Assembly (NCBI GenBank): GCA_965644295.1
Contig: CBFFRP010000264.1
Location: 1-34,434 of the forward strand
DNA length: 34,434 nucleotides
From: Paraphysomonas bandaiensis
Lineage: Eukaryota; Chrysophyceae
Reading direction: 5' to 3'
Positions 22,895 to 33,126 of this stretch are shown piece after piece. Every line of letters begins with the position of its first letter. Within the stretch, counting starts at the first letter, position 1. The notes beneath the pieces were generated by a model. That model searched no databases and had not been told where the DNA came from. It saw only the letters and a program-made list of their open reading frames with translations. Made by a program: the position numbers and the translations under genes.

Positions 22895-23268
22895 CCCTCA
22901 ACAAAGTAGGACTCGCACTTTTTCGTGTGATGTTCTGAGGGATAAGTAGTACCGGAGATATTTCTCCGGGAAACTAATATGAGCCGCATAATATATTATA
23001 ATGAGCAGATAATTTCTGCCCAGTTATGGCCAAATGTTTGTGTGGTATACAAGGGACACAAATAAATGTCACTTGTGTAGACATCAAGGGCATTCGGAGT
23101 ATTGGGCAGGCATCCGGGAATTGGCCCACCTCAAAGGCATTCGGGGTCCGGGGCATTGTGCGGCCTACTGAAGTCGAGCACCCAGACTCTAAAATCCTAA
23201 AGTTAGCTGATGTCAGGTATATACCAAATATCAACATTCTGCTTGCTCACTGCGTTTGCTTTGAGTGA
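22895..23268 (-). repeat. Interspersed ~360-bp repeat, copy 3 (inverted)
   Basis: Full-length copy in minus orientation. Read on the minus strand it starts TCACTCAAAGCAAACGCAG and ends GTTGAGGG. The hairpin CCGGAGAAATATCTCCGG is intact at 22952-22969 (complementary strand). It lies between the unrecognised 22-kb gene and the cyclase gene. Confidence 0.85.
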
Positions 23269-23958
23269 TAGAGCGAAAGTGGTTGCAATTTTAGTAGCGT
23301 TAAATATCAGATATCAGAGTTAAGCACTAGTTAAGCAACTCTAAATTAGTACTGAGTCTCCTGTAAACTACGCCTATTGGTAATAACAAGCGTATATTAC
23401 ATATTACGAGTAGGGTACAGCAATTGCTACTTTGGAGATCAAGAATCACACACTTATACTTTAGCAATTCTGAATAGTGAGGTATACAAAGCATTTCGCT
23501 CTGCTGGTTCTTGTTCATTGCTGTATTTGGTATTTGAAAGCGATAGCTTCCAATACTTGCCATTTATAGACAATCAATAGAGTAAATTTATAACCAGATA
23601 TAATTGCAATTAAGTCCCAGTGTTACACAGCCCTCATAGACAAGAATATAACTTCTATTCAATATTACACGCAAATGTAAACACCAGCCAAAGTCACATA
23701 TCCTACGACAAAGTGATATAATACGTTTCTCAAACATGAAGACTAATTAAACCAAACGGAAGATAGCACGACAAAAAAAACAAGTTTAGAAAAATATCGC
23801 CAAATACAGTACACAGAGAAACTGTATTCAACATGGTTAAAGAATATACAGTACAATGTATCCTTGAACCATCTAAAAATGTAGCCATAGATCAATGGCG
23901 GATAAATTATGCGCCAGTATGTGCAGAATCCACATTACCCAATCCGAAAAAGCTTCCT
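23269..23958. other. Intergenic, 3' of the cyclase gene
   Basis: AT-rich. A plus-strand open frame at 23833-24066 mostly overlaps the last cyclase exon and is not considered real. No other feature seen. Confidence 0.45.
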
Positions 23959-26900
23959 CTACACTACATGCGAAGAGTCGGTCACATGAATCCTACGGTT
24001 CCTTCCGCGAAAGAGATGCATCAAGCCGTTGAGAATAAAGTATCCAGCATCCAATCTACTTTTTAATTTCTTTACTAGTTCTCCCAGTTTCGTCGCAGTT
24101 TGTTCCAATAGAGGACCCTCATTTTGATTTAGTATTTCCTCTTGTGCAGTGCTGATGCAGGACTCTAATAGTTTCAAGACTTTACGGCGATCTCCATTTG
24201 ACACAACACATTTTATTGAAAATTCGAAGAAAGGAAACGTTGATTCGACTTTTTTCTGAGCGATGCAACGTTCTATGACAGCGCTGCTATGCAGTAGTCC
24301 TCTCTTCCGGTGGGCCTTGAGATTGCTCATGGAGCAGTGGTAGCAGAAACTGAAGTACCAAAATTATAATAATAGGCTAAGATAATAAAAATATATAACC
24401 TGAAGTCAAAACTGGGACAATCAGGAGCTAACATATCACTCAGGCAGTCAACAACTCGTGCGTGAATAGCGACTGCATCACTAAAGAGCGGTCAGGTTGA
24501 GAAAGCATGAATTGGTCATTAAGTTACCTTCTAGGGAGTAAATTGTAATACATTGATCGTATTAGATAGCTCGTGAAGCTGTAAAACTCATCGCACAAAG
24601 GATAAAGAGTTCCGTTGTCTTCAAATAGTTGCAAGGCATACTTTACCGAGCCATGCAAATCATTAGGCAGTATACGCTTCAATTGTGACACAGAAAAGTG
24701 TTCGCCAATTACACTAGCATATTTCAATATCGCTACGTGCGATTGCGTGAACTTTTCCACAGTAAGAGCCACCAGTGAATTCTGCTTAATTCTATAAAGC
24801 AGTTCGTTAATATCGCAACAGTCAGACATGTTGTAATAGGCAATTAATCTCCATAGAACCAAGGGGTTCCCGCGGCAAAAGTTAAAAACAGTATTCGCCG
24901 ATGAGGGTGGAATGTCTCCTGGAATTTCAGACGCAATGATTTTGCGCACAGTATCTAAAGACAATGGCTTTAAATTTAGATCAAGCCGGCGACATTCTCC
25001 TATTTCTCGACGAAATTCTGCATACTCAGTAATTCGCCTGTAAAAGCATCAGGTACTCACAACTGTTATGTGTTTCGCGATATACATTGCATACCTCGTG
25101 GGAGTAATACTGTCATCTTGAGCAAAGGCAGACCGGACTTTTGCCATACTGAGAATATTAGCAAGGTCTTGGTCTTCGCTGTCATCATAATTCAACGGAA
25201 TAGAGTGATCGTCGCCCGCAATACTTTTTACGCGAACAGTCAGCACTACTAAGCGAGGATGTCCAGAAATACATAAAGCACTGAGCACCTTCCATGACAC
25301 TGGACACATGAAGTGTATGTTATCAATACACAGCACTCGAAGATTATGACCAATTAGACGGCTGCACAAACGGCTAAGAATTTGAATATCACATGCCTCT
25401 ACATCGCTACACCAACTGGAAGCATCACCAGGTACTGTCCAGTCATCATTGATACCGAGAGCTTGTTTTACAGTTGGATATAACTTTGAAGCTATACACG
25501 CGAGAGAGAGATCTGGATAAGCTGAAATCAGCGTCTCCTTTAGAAAATCAGCTTGAGATTTAGGCGTCCACACTCCGTGCCAGGAGACAGCGGCATCTAT
25601 AAGCTTGCGTACAGCACCATATCTACCTTCATCGTGTACAGATAGCTCCACATACAATACTCCAGGATGATGCCTGTGTATTGCTGAATTGTTGTCTTGG
25701 GAATGCTTAGTGTACCTCCTAATAAAATAATGTATGGTCGCAGTTTTACCTACAAAGTATTCATAACATACAACTGCATACATAAGTGACGGTTCTCACC
25801 TTGTCCAGATACTCCTGATATAACTAACACAGTTGATGAGGGGCTAGATGTAGAACTACGTGCGTCATTAGATTGTGATATATATCTAGTTGAAGTGGTG
25901 GGAGACAACTGCTGAGTCTTTTGGCGCCCGGATGACGGAGGGGTAAAACAGCTGTCTTCCAAAACGTTGTAGAGAATGCGCTTTGTGTAACTTTCAATCA
26001 CAACCATTGAATCCCCACGAACGTCTTTGATAAACGCATCAGGCGGGGTGCTAGACGAGTAACAGTAATAAGGAATGTCGACAGCTACCCCTTTCATGCG
26101 TAGCGGTTCAGTAAGGACACATCGGCCAGACACACTCAACGGTAACCGCTCGTAAGTTGACGGGTCCATGAGTATTCTTTCATGGGATGCGACCATAAGG
26201 CGAGCTGAAAGGTTAACTGTGCTACCAATAGCCACGTAGTCTCTCCTATTGCTCGTACCTACAGTACCACAATATACACTACCAGTAGTTATACCAATGG
26301 ATACAGAATAGAGTAGATTAGAAGCCTCATTCTTCATCATAACCGCGCAACGAAGAGCTTTAGAACAATTCGCTGCGTGAGAAGCGGTAGGCACTCCCCA
26401 CAGCCCAATCAGCACGCAACCTTTATCGTCAATAAGAAATTGTCGTAGAAATCCCCCGCATTCGTCTAGACACCTCTGCATTGCCAAGAAGAAAGGTTGC
26501 ATATCCGACAAATCGAAGAAATCGATTGTCCTATAGTTGTTTAGTTTCAGAAAAAGAGTGGTAACGGTTCGAATTTCTGAGAGCTCCGAGAAAGTATTTG
26601 AAACGAGGGCTCTAGTGACAGGTAGCGGGACACATCTAAACATTATTTCCCTTATCCTTGGATTATTGGAATCCAAATCATCGTCGTACGAATCGGCGGC
26701 AGTGCTTGGAACAAAGCATTTTGAGGTCTAATCAACAGGTGGTTAGAAAGCATTATAAATAAGATTAAAAATGTACCCATGATCTTCCACGAATAACAAC
26801 GCTTTTCTTTTCTCCTGTGATAGTGAAATAAGTCGTATCAATTGTTCCATCCTTAACTGATAGAGGGGACCCAGAAACACTTGACTCCACTGCAGTGAAT

Positions 26901-27583
26901 ACAGCTCGAGTGACTACTACTTCATGTGCACTGGCCAAGTCCAAGCATTTGCCGACTTCGTCGATACAATGTCCATTCAGTAGATAGGTAAAGCGACCAT
27001 TATGGCCCCCCAACATTGCAAAGCACATTCGCCCATAAGTAATTCCAACGTGCGTGCTTATCCCGTCAATCTGACTCTGCGCAATGCTCAGGCCACACTT
27101 GATGGCTTTTAATATACATGAAGACATGCCATTCTCAGTTTCCGTTTTAAATACACAGAGTAGAGAATCACCAGCAAATTCCATCACTAAAGAAATGACA
27201 CTTCAAATACTTGTACACACTGCAATAGACAATAACATACCGTCTCCTCCGTATTCGTAAACTAGATTCACAAACAGAGCTAGTGACTTGTTAGTGAATA
27301 TCCTGAGCTTATCAATCCCCTTCGGACCCTTCGCACAGAGCTGGTTCGATAATTTAGTGAATCCTGATATGTCAGCGAGGAAGCAGCACCCATCAAAGTA
27401 TAACGATGATCCTACACGAGGAATCTTTTGCATATGTCTGGGGAAGAAACATGACCACCGTGAGTATAATTCATTACACTGTAGAAAATGCTCTCGATCA
27501 TTCTGCCCCTCAAACGAACCCTCTGACGGGACAAGAGACATGTCCTGACGCGGTATGTCTGTGACAGAGGCAGAAGTTTCCAT
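23959..27583 (-). CDS. ADCY10-type soluble adenylyl cyclase homologue with AAA/NTPase region, 7 exons
   Basis: Exons (minus): 27583-27241, 27186-26777, 26727-25800, 25749-25095, 25037-24528, 24480-24400, 24349-23959; all phases agree, 1105 residues (human ADCY10 about 1610). Order: class III cyclase domain C1 (about 60-225), C2 (about 300-480), Ser/Thr-rich linker, P-loop GVSGQGKT at 556-563 (split by an intron), Walker B-like VLCIDNIHF with Asp703, then helical C-terminal segments. C1 keeps both metal-binding aspartates (LADISGF, Asp71; FAGDSLL, Asp121). C2 keeps the base-site lysine (DDKGC, Lys353) and the transition-state Asn423/Arg427 (VNLSAR), so cAMP formation is plausible. The residue aligned with human Thr405 is Val416, and human K95 and R176 (bicarbonate site) appear as Glu117 and a non-Arg residue. 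The TPR-rich C-terminal third of ADCY10 is missing. The start ATG at 27583 is preferred to an upstream in-frame TTG. Confidence 0.88.
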
Positions 27584-28526
27584 CGCTGTAATAAGGAAAC
27601 TACTACCGTGCAATGGAATGGTCAGAGATGATGTGTAATGACCATTACACTGAATGGATTCAGACTAATAACTTAATGTATGAAACATTCCGCATGTGTA
27701 AAGAAGTTGGGTAGGAAGTTGGGTAAATGAAGATAGTTATCAACCAATAGTTTTACAACATATAGAGTGTAGCGTTGTGGAGAATACGCCCTTTGATGCT
27801 GAAGTATTGCTTGATTTGTTTTTTCGTATGAAGTTTCATGTACAGATACTGCTATAATGATGATGTATGTGAGTTGAATACATACGTACGAGAGTAATAC
27901 GAAACTACCATATACGGAATAACACTTCATACGAAATGCGTGCTGGTGTGCTCGGTAGATCCGCATAATACCGACCGTATATCGGTATATGGAACTATCT
28001 ATCATATTCCTGTATACACATATACATCTAGAAAGTCCTGCAATGCCTTCGTCAGTGTGCTGTATGGAAGATTTAGGATGGTGTACTGAGTACAGCTGTG
28101 TGTGTATGAGAAAGTATCAAATATCTAGACGAATAATATCATATGAAACATAACACACGCCTCTTCATTACTTGTGTCTCCAATGGAACATATTTCTGTG
28201 CTCATCACAGTTAATAGAAGCATTGAATAGGAACACCGAGTCAGCATGTCTATAAATGTCTATTACAAAAGTTCAAATCTATCATAACTAGACAAAGCTC
28301 ATGATACATTTTCTGAGCACAGCCGTTTACCATTCATAAAAGTAATGACAATCTCAGTACTTCTTTTAGCTAATTATCACTCTGCATCCTTGATCTTGAT
28401 ACAGAGTGAACTCATTGCAGGCTCCCGTTGTGAAGTCGATGGTTGTTTATCACACAAATGAGAAAACTAATAATTCGTGTCAGCACAAGTGGGGGATGTA
28501 ATTCCATGGGAGTTGTGTAACTTGTA
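27584..28526. other. Promoter side of the cyclase gene and AT-rich intergenic region
   Basis: No gene recognised. Small minus-strand frames at 27673-28005 have no family features. Short duplicated GTTGGGTA words at 27707-27725. Confidence 0.4.
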
Positions 28527-29342
28527 AATCCAAGCAGGAATAGGTAGCAATATATTGTAAAATATATTGATTGGTGCACTGGCCATCAATAATGTTTCTG
28601 TTAAAATAGCTTACAATATATTGCAATTTATTCCAATCAATAATATGAAAGTCATATACAGAAATTTTCTTAACTGCAGGGTGCAAAATGTAAGTTAATG
28701 TATGTAAATATCCGGAAAATAAGAAAGATCTGGTAAAGATGCTGTTAGACCATATCTCCGTTCAGACAGTGATTATTGCAACAATACAAAGGATGATGAA
28801 GCTGAAGTTGGCTATGCGGAAAAAATTCTTCAATCAGTTCAAAATTAAGAAACGGAAAGTTGAAATATCTAAGTACAGGTGCACGAGTCATGTAGAATGC
28901 ACTACCAATACATGTGAACGCCTGTTCAGCGCAGCAAAACTGATTATATCAGTGTTGCGCAAACTACACTTAATATGCTGTTGCTTCTGAAACAGTTGTG
29001 GCTGGATGCAAGCATATTTCAATTAATCTTTGATGGATATGGTGAGGTTGACGTCAACGATCATGATGGCACAGAGGATGAGTATAAGGAAACTTTTAAT
29101 TAGTTAAATAGTAGTGGGTTTGATTATCAAGTGGCTTTAGACCTTATAATGACAAGTACTAATAATAGAATCTACGGATGTGTTTACTTACTGATTAAAG
29201 ATACTAAGAAGTGCAATATTGCAATAGTATTGTTGAGCCGGTTTAAAAAACTTTATGAATACTATTGATGGAACGCTATCTAACAACTAACAATAGTATT
29301 GCAATATATTTTTCCCTTTACCTGAACCCAAGTACTTCACAC
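28527..29342 (+). mobile_element. hAT-type DNA transposon, internally deleted copy B (800 bp)
   Basis: The element spans 28535-29334, with ends CAGGAATAGG...and...CCCTTTACCTG. The inverted terminal repeats are related to those of copy A. Flanking AATCCAAG (28527-28534) and AACCCAAG (29335-29342) form an 8-base target duplication with one mismatch, the hAT hallmark. On the plus strand from about 28790 the transposase C-terminus is readable: FNQFKIKKRK, then TCERLFSAAKLIISVLRK. Compared with copy A a deletion of about 14 bases after LISVLR shifts the frame; the following LLLLKQLWLDASIFQLIF is in another frame. Not functional. Confidence 0.85.
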
Positions 29343-29805
29343 ATGCTCTCGTATTATAGTCCCAATGTCAAATATTTCTCACCGTTTACGTTGAAGGTAT
29401 CTAAGTCTGTAGTCCGTAGGTAAGGAAATAGACCTAGAAGTGTTTGGTCAAAGGCGCACTGCAGAATATTGATATATGATGAGATTGAACTCAGTGTTAT
29501 GTATTTTCGCAAATAGTGATATCCGGATCATTTTCGTTTGCAGGCAACACTAGAAAAAAATACTAGAAAAACATAACTTTAATTAGAAAATTGTAGTTAA
29601 CGTTCATAGATAAACGTATGTATTAAGAAAAAGAAAAGAAAATCTTGACTCATAAAAAATTCATACACATGCTACCAATTGTTTGCGATTATCCTACAAG
29701 CATCCCTGACTACGTTTAGAATGATGTCACCGCATTGCGACTACACAGTGTTTAAAATACATAACTCAATAAGTGTACTTCATCTCGTAGTAATCAGTGT
29801 AGATT
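29343..29805. other. AT-rich intergenic, no gene seen
   Basis: Downstream of the minus-strand frame ending at 29806. Nothing recognised. Confidence 0.4.
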
Positions 29806-30483
29806 CTACTTAACATGGCTGCTTTCTACCGGAGTAAGGAGCAGAACTGCCGTCGGAATTATAGGCTTCCCACAAGAGTCCGTCACTGTACAGCAACCCA
29901 TTGCCTCATAGGCAAAAAAACCAACAAAGTCCGTCAACGTTACCTCAAAGGGATACATTGAGACAGAAAATGTCGTTGAACATCCTGAAGGTAACACATT
30001 GACCGATTTGGCTGGCGTATTTTGTTCGGATTGCAGACATTCAGAAATAGTGGCTGCACCGTCAGAAACTAAAGAAGAGAGAAGAACGCCAGGTTTATAC
30101 ATGCCACAGAATATGTCTTCAACAACACAAGATAAAACATTTACGTGGAGTACGTAGAGATGCGTATCTACACCATTCTTGCCGACTACCATTGCTACAG
30201 CAGCATCGGTAACTCGGTCTTGGAATTTAAAATTGCCCAGTCGGTCGCGTTTAAGAGAGTAGGAGGCGGTATTTCTCTCTCCAGAAGGTAAACTTGAGAC
30301 TGATGATCGGAAGAGATGATGACTGCGTAGTCTCCTGCACGGCTGTCGCGCTGGAAGATCCTCAGTTGTCCGGAAAGGGAACTCGACACACGGTGACAGT
30401 ACATCCAGTCGTGAGCGCTCCTTAGTGCCCCATTCTGAGCTCGTACTTAGGTAGAGCCGGGTAGGGGTCGGGTGGGTACCTAA
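29806..30483 (-). CDS. Unrecognised protein, last exon (5' partial)
   Basis: A single frame stays open on the minus strand from a TAG near 30490 down to the stop at 29806-29808, over 220 codons. It includes SEWGTKERSRLDVLSPCVEF, NFKFQDRVTDAAVAMVVGKN, GVDTHLYVLHVNVLSCVVED and FEVTLTDFVGFFAYEAMGCC. The alternating hydrophobic strands suggest a beta-rich domain, but I cannot name it. No ATG opens the frame before 30192, so upstream exons probably exist, or the gene was cut when the adjoining repeat R2 moved in. The first ~65 bases of the frame lie inside repeat R2. Another minus frame at 30195-30404 overlaps it and is probably a shadow. Confidence 0.45.
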   Translation of the reverse strand, partial: LGTHPTPTRLYLSTSSEWGTKERSRLDVLSPCVEFPFRTTEDLPARQPCRRLRSHHLFRSSVSSLPSGERNTASYSLKRDRLGNFKFQDRVTDAAVAMVVGKNGVDTHLYVLHVNVLSCVVEDIFCGMYKPGVLLSSLVSDGAATISECLQSEQNTPAKSVNVLPSGCSTTFSVSMYPFEVTLTDFVGFFAYEAMGCCTVTDSCGKPIIPTAVLLLTPVESSHVK

Positions 30484-30570
30484 CTAATACTTGATTTAAG
30501 TCCCATACGTTATTTGCTAGCTACCTACTGAACCAACTAGCTACATCATTATCACATGGTATTCAGCGCT
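30419..30570 (-). repeat. Dispersed repeat R2, copy 2 (inverted relative to 5.2 kb)
   Basis: The reverse complement matches 5224-5365: GTGATAATGATGTAGCTAGT, GTAGGTAGCTAGCAAATAAC, then GGGACTTAA...TCAAGTATTAGTTAG and CTACCTAAGTACG. It is a little longer here because of insertions in the ACCCGAC region. It adjoins and partly overlaps the reading frame that ends at 29806. Confidence 0.7.
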
Positions 30571-30685
30571 GAATATGTAGTGAGACCCCGGGTGGGGTAG
30601 TGCTGAACTAAGCAATGTGTACATAGGTAGAGGGGAGCAATCGCAGCAGCACTCAGCCGCACCCACTAGGGGGCCGCACGCAGTG

Positions 30686-30711
30686 ATTAGTTACGCTGTC
30701 AATATGGGGCA
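30686..30711 (+). repeat. 26-bp exact repeat shared with 33743-33768
   Basis: The word ATTAGTTACGCTGTCAATAT followed by GGGGCA occurs exactly at both sites in the same orientation, with unlike flanks. Confidence 0.9.
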
Positions 30712-30779
30712 GAGGTATCGTTTGCCAGCTTTCTAGTTTGTAGCGCAGTTGTCCCCAAGATAAAACTCAACAATGCCGC

Positions 30780-31149
30780 AAACATTATCAGCGTTAATCT
30801 AATTTTTCCGGATATTTATATATTTGGCACCCACAGTTAGGAAAGCTTTCTGTACGTGACTATCACAGGGCCTGGTAACCATTAATGGTAGTGGCATTAA
30901 TGGCCATTATAATTGCCGGGACATTTTTCGTTAATGCCATTATAATTGCCGGGAACTGGACTACCATTAATGGGCCATTAATGGTTACCAGGCCATGGAC
31001 TATCATAATATATATTGATTGCAACAATATATTACAATATATTATATATTGTAAACTACTTTAACAGGAACAATATTGATGGATATATATTGCACCAATC
31101 AATATACTGTACAATGTATTGCAATTCAATATATAGTTTCCTAGCCCGT
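30780..31149 (-). mobile_element. hAT fragment C, one end, interrupted by a nested MITE
   Basis: Read on the minus strand from 31149, the terminus and subterminal region match copies A and B (AACAATATTG, GTTAAAGTAGTTTACAATAT-type words, then CTTTCCTAACTGTGGGTGCC and AATATCCGGAAAAA). The outer terminus is decayed. Sequence beyond the AATATCCGG point, about 30810 downward, is absent from copies A and B and might be more of the original element. The other end was not found. Confidence 0.65.
30858..31005. mobile_element. 132-bp hAT-like MITE with perfect 8-bp target duplication
   Basis: The element is 30866-30997: CAGGGCCTGGTAACCATTAA ... TTAATGGTTACCAGGCCATG, with inverted ends of over 20 bases and one mismatch near the tip. 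Both sides carry GACTATCA (30858-30865 and 30998-31005). In the related hAT copy A the empty site reads GACTATCA only once (near 15538-15545), which confirms the insertion. Inside, a ~22-base word ending ATTATAATTGCCGGGA is repeated twice. It has no coding capacity. Confidence 0.93.
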
Positions 31150-31260
31150 CATAAAGCATGCTGAATAGTTTAACGATTATTTTCACAAGTCACAACATTT
31201 CTTTTTCATTTTTTGAGAATGTTGTTTCGTATCACTATCCCACTAAGCACTCAAATCCTC

Positions 31261-31269
31261 ATACATACA

Positions 31270-31298
<29 letters not shown>
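31261..31298. repeat. (ATAC)n microsatellite
   Basis: About nine to ten uninterrupted ATAC units. No gene in 31150-31449 around it. Confidence 0.95.
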
Positions 31299-31301
<3 letters not shown>

Positions 31302-31449
31302 ATTGAAAATCTGATTATTAAGAAGCGCAAGCTTGTGCGTTGCCGCGACCAACCTAACAACTCGCGCGACACTATGCATAACATGACTCTCATCTAGTTA
31401 CTATTGCATGCACCGACAAGTGCTCAACTATACAACACGATTTAGTTAG

Positions 31450-31958
31450 CTACATGGGCATACGACGAGTTGCGTGTTTAAGCCGGATCATACGCTCCTG
31501 TGCCCAATCTACTTGTCCTAACACAAACAACTTGCGGTCGGTGTCTTCGGCATATGTCTCCTGTATATGCGGCAGATCTTTAGGGCTCTCTTCAAGGTGG
31601 TGTTCACAGCAGCAGGTAGTCTGGAAGGGAGAATAAAGTAGCTCTATAGCGCCGGGTCCTCCCACGGCCACGAAGCGGTCTCACTGGTGCAATTTTGCAC
31701 ACTGACGCATGAAACAGACATCTACCAAAATCTGTTACAAATTCAAGCTGACTCCAATGTCTTCCCTCCATTGTGTGCACTCGTCCAGCACATGCATCCA
31801 CCTTGCACTCTTCTCCCGAGTGACTTACACTAGTAGGAAACCGTGCACCTTCCCCGCTCGGATGAAAACCTACTAAGCAAGAATAACATAAAAGCACCAC
31901 AAATGTACCTGACACTGCTTGGAGAACAGTGCCAGAGCCTTGATATAATCTCAATGAC
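31450..31958 (-). CDS. Unrecognised protein, three 3' exons (5' partial)
   Basis: Exons on the minus strand: 31958-31909, 31872-31685, 31620-31450, joined by GT-AG introns of 36 and 64 bases with agreeing phases, giving about 136 residues to the stop. Readable segments: TVLQAVSVGFHPSGEGARFP, CKVDACAGRVHTMEGRHWSQ, LEFVTDFGRCLFHASVCKIA and, after the last intron, CCCEHHLEESPKDLPHIQET, QVDWAQERMIRLKHATRRMP. It is rich in cysteine and histidine, but I see no standard zinc-binding spacing and do not recognise a family. The first exon or exons lie further up, near or beyond 31960, and were not resolved. The preserved frame over two introns argues for a real gene. Confidence 0.5.
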
Positions 31959-32121
31959 CTGGGTCAGGAGAAACCAAGACTAGGCAGTAGACATGTGAGA
32001 AGACATGACAGGTCTAATCACATCATTGTCATTGCCATGCATCCATGAGGAAAGTTTGACGCATTGCCTCGGTCATTGGCCACACATATACCGAATAATG
32101 TGAACTCATACTCAGCATCAA

Positions 32122-32487
32122 TCACTCAAAGCAAACGCAGGGAGCAAGCAGAATGTTGATATACCTGACATCTGCTGACTTCAGGTGTTTTGAGTTCTTA
32201 AGGTGAACATCCCGGATGCTTAACTTCAGCAGGCAGCCCAATACCCCGGTTACCCTTCTGGTGGGCCCTGTCCCGGATGCCTGTTTATTCGTCAGGGCCC
32301 AAAGACGTCTACACAAGTGACACTTATTGGCGTCCCTTGTACCACACAAGCATTTAGCTATGAGAGTGGGCAGAACAATATATCTGCTGACTATATAATG
32401 CGGCCCACGTTAGTTTCCCGGAGAAATATCTCCGGTACTTATCCCCCAGAACACCACGATAAGGTGCGAGTCCGACTTTGTTGAGGG
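32122..32487 (+). repeat. Interspersed ~360-bp repeat, copy 4 (best preserved)
   Basis: Runs from TCACTCAAAGCAAACGCAG to TTGTTGAGGG. It contains the paired arms GGGCCCTG (32263-32270) and CAGGGCCC (32293-32300), and the hairpin CCGGAGAAATATCTCCGG (32418-32435). Near the 3' end GGTGCGAGTCCGA resembles a Pol III B box (GGTTCGANTCC), but its position at the end of the element is unusual for a tRNA-derived SINE. Confidence 0.85.
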
Positions 32488-32575
32488 ACAGAGCATCGAA
32501 CACGCGTCATGAGTGTGTGGTGAGGACGCGGTGTGCATCCCACTACACCCCAACCACACTGCACAAGCAGTGCAC

Positions 32576-32651
32576 CATACATACATACATACATACATAC
32601 ATACATACATACATACATACATACATACATACATACATACATACATACATA
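32576..32651. repeat. (CATA)n microsatellite
   Basis: About 19 uninterrupted CATA units. It lies about 90 bases after repeat copy 4. The YIHT/MYVC-rich open frames across it are artefacts. Confidence 0.97.
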
Positions 32652-33126
32652 CTCTTATTATATTACTATATACACACGCTCTTACTGTTGTCATAATTCT
32701 GTTCGCTAATCAGTCTACAATGATGCTCATTTCAATTCTTTCAACTACTACTATAAACTACTGAGACTTCCATACACTGTTAGGTAAACATGCATTCTAT
32801 AGTGGATAATGCCAACATAAAGGCTTCATTAACGAGAGCAAGAGATGCATGCATCTCTATATCTAAGGGTTCATATGCTCATATAAGCTTCATTCTCTAT
32901 GAACCAAGCCCCCAATCATCAAGGCTAGGCCTGTCTTTCCAAGACTAGGCCGGAGAGATTTTTCATCAGGCCCCCAGAATTGATGGCCTAGCACTGTATT
33001 TTTGAGGCTAAGCCCGAGGGAAGGCCTACTAGGATGTCTGAAATCACGTTTGGTACTTGCTATCTGGTCCGTATGTCTATATATATACCACAGATATATA
33101 TATATATAGCACTGCATATCTATACT
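32652..33126. other. Intergenic with a GGCCTA-rich segment
   Basis: No gene seen. Between about 32905 and 33030 the words AGGCTAGGCC, ACTAGGCCGG, GGCCTAGCA, AGGCTAAGCCC and AGGCCTACTAGG form a degenerate repeat. An ATATATATAT run near 33077-33106 lies just before the small gene at 33127. Confidence 0.45.

Noticed and set aside
30195-30404. Second minus-strand frame of 69 codons overlapping the 29.8-kb gene
   Set aside because: Overlaps a much longer continuous frame on the same strand, so it is most likely a shadow.
32461-32475. B-box-like word in the interspersed repeat as proof of a tRNA gene or tRNA SINE
   Set aside because: It lies at the 3' end without a proper A box upstream and no cloverleaf can be drawn; kept only as a weak hint.
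32410-32764. Open frames with MYVC or YIHT repeats
   Set aside because: They are translations of the CATA microsatellite, not genes.
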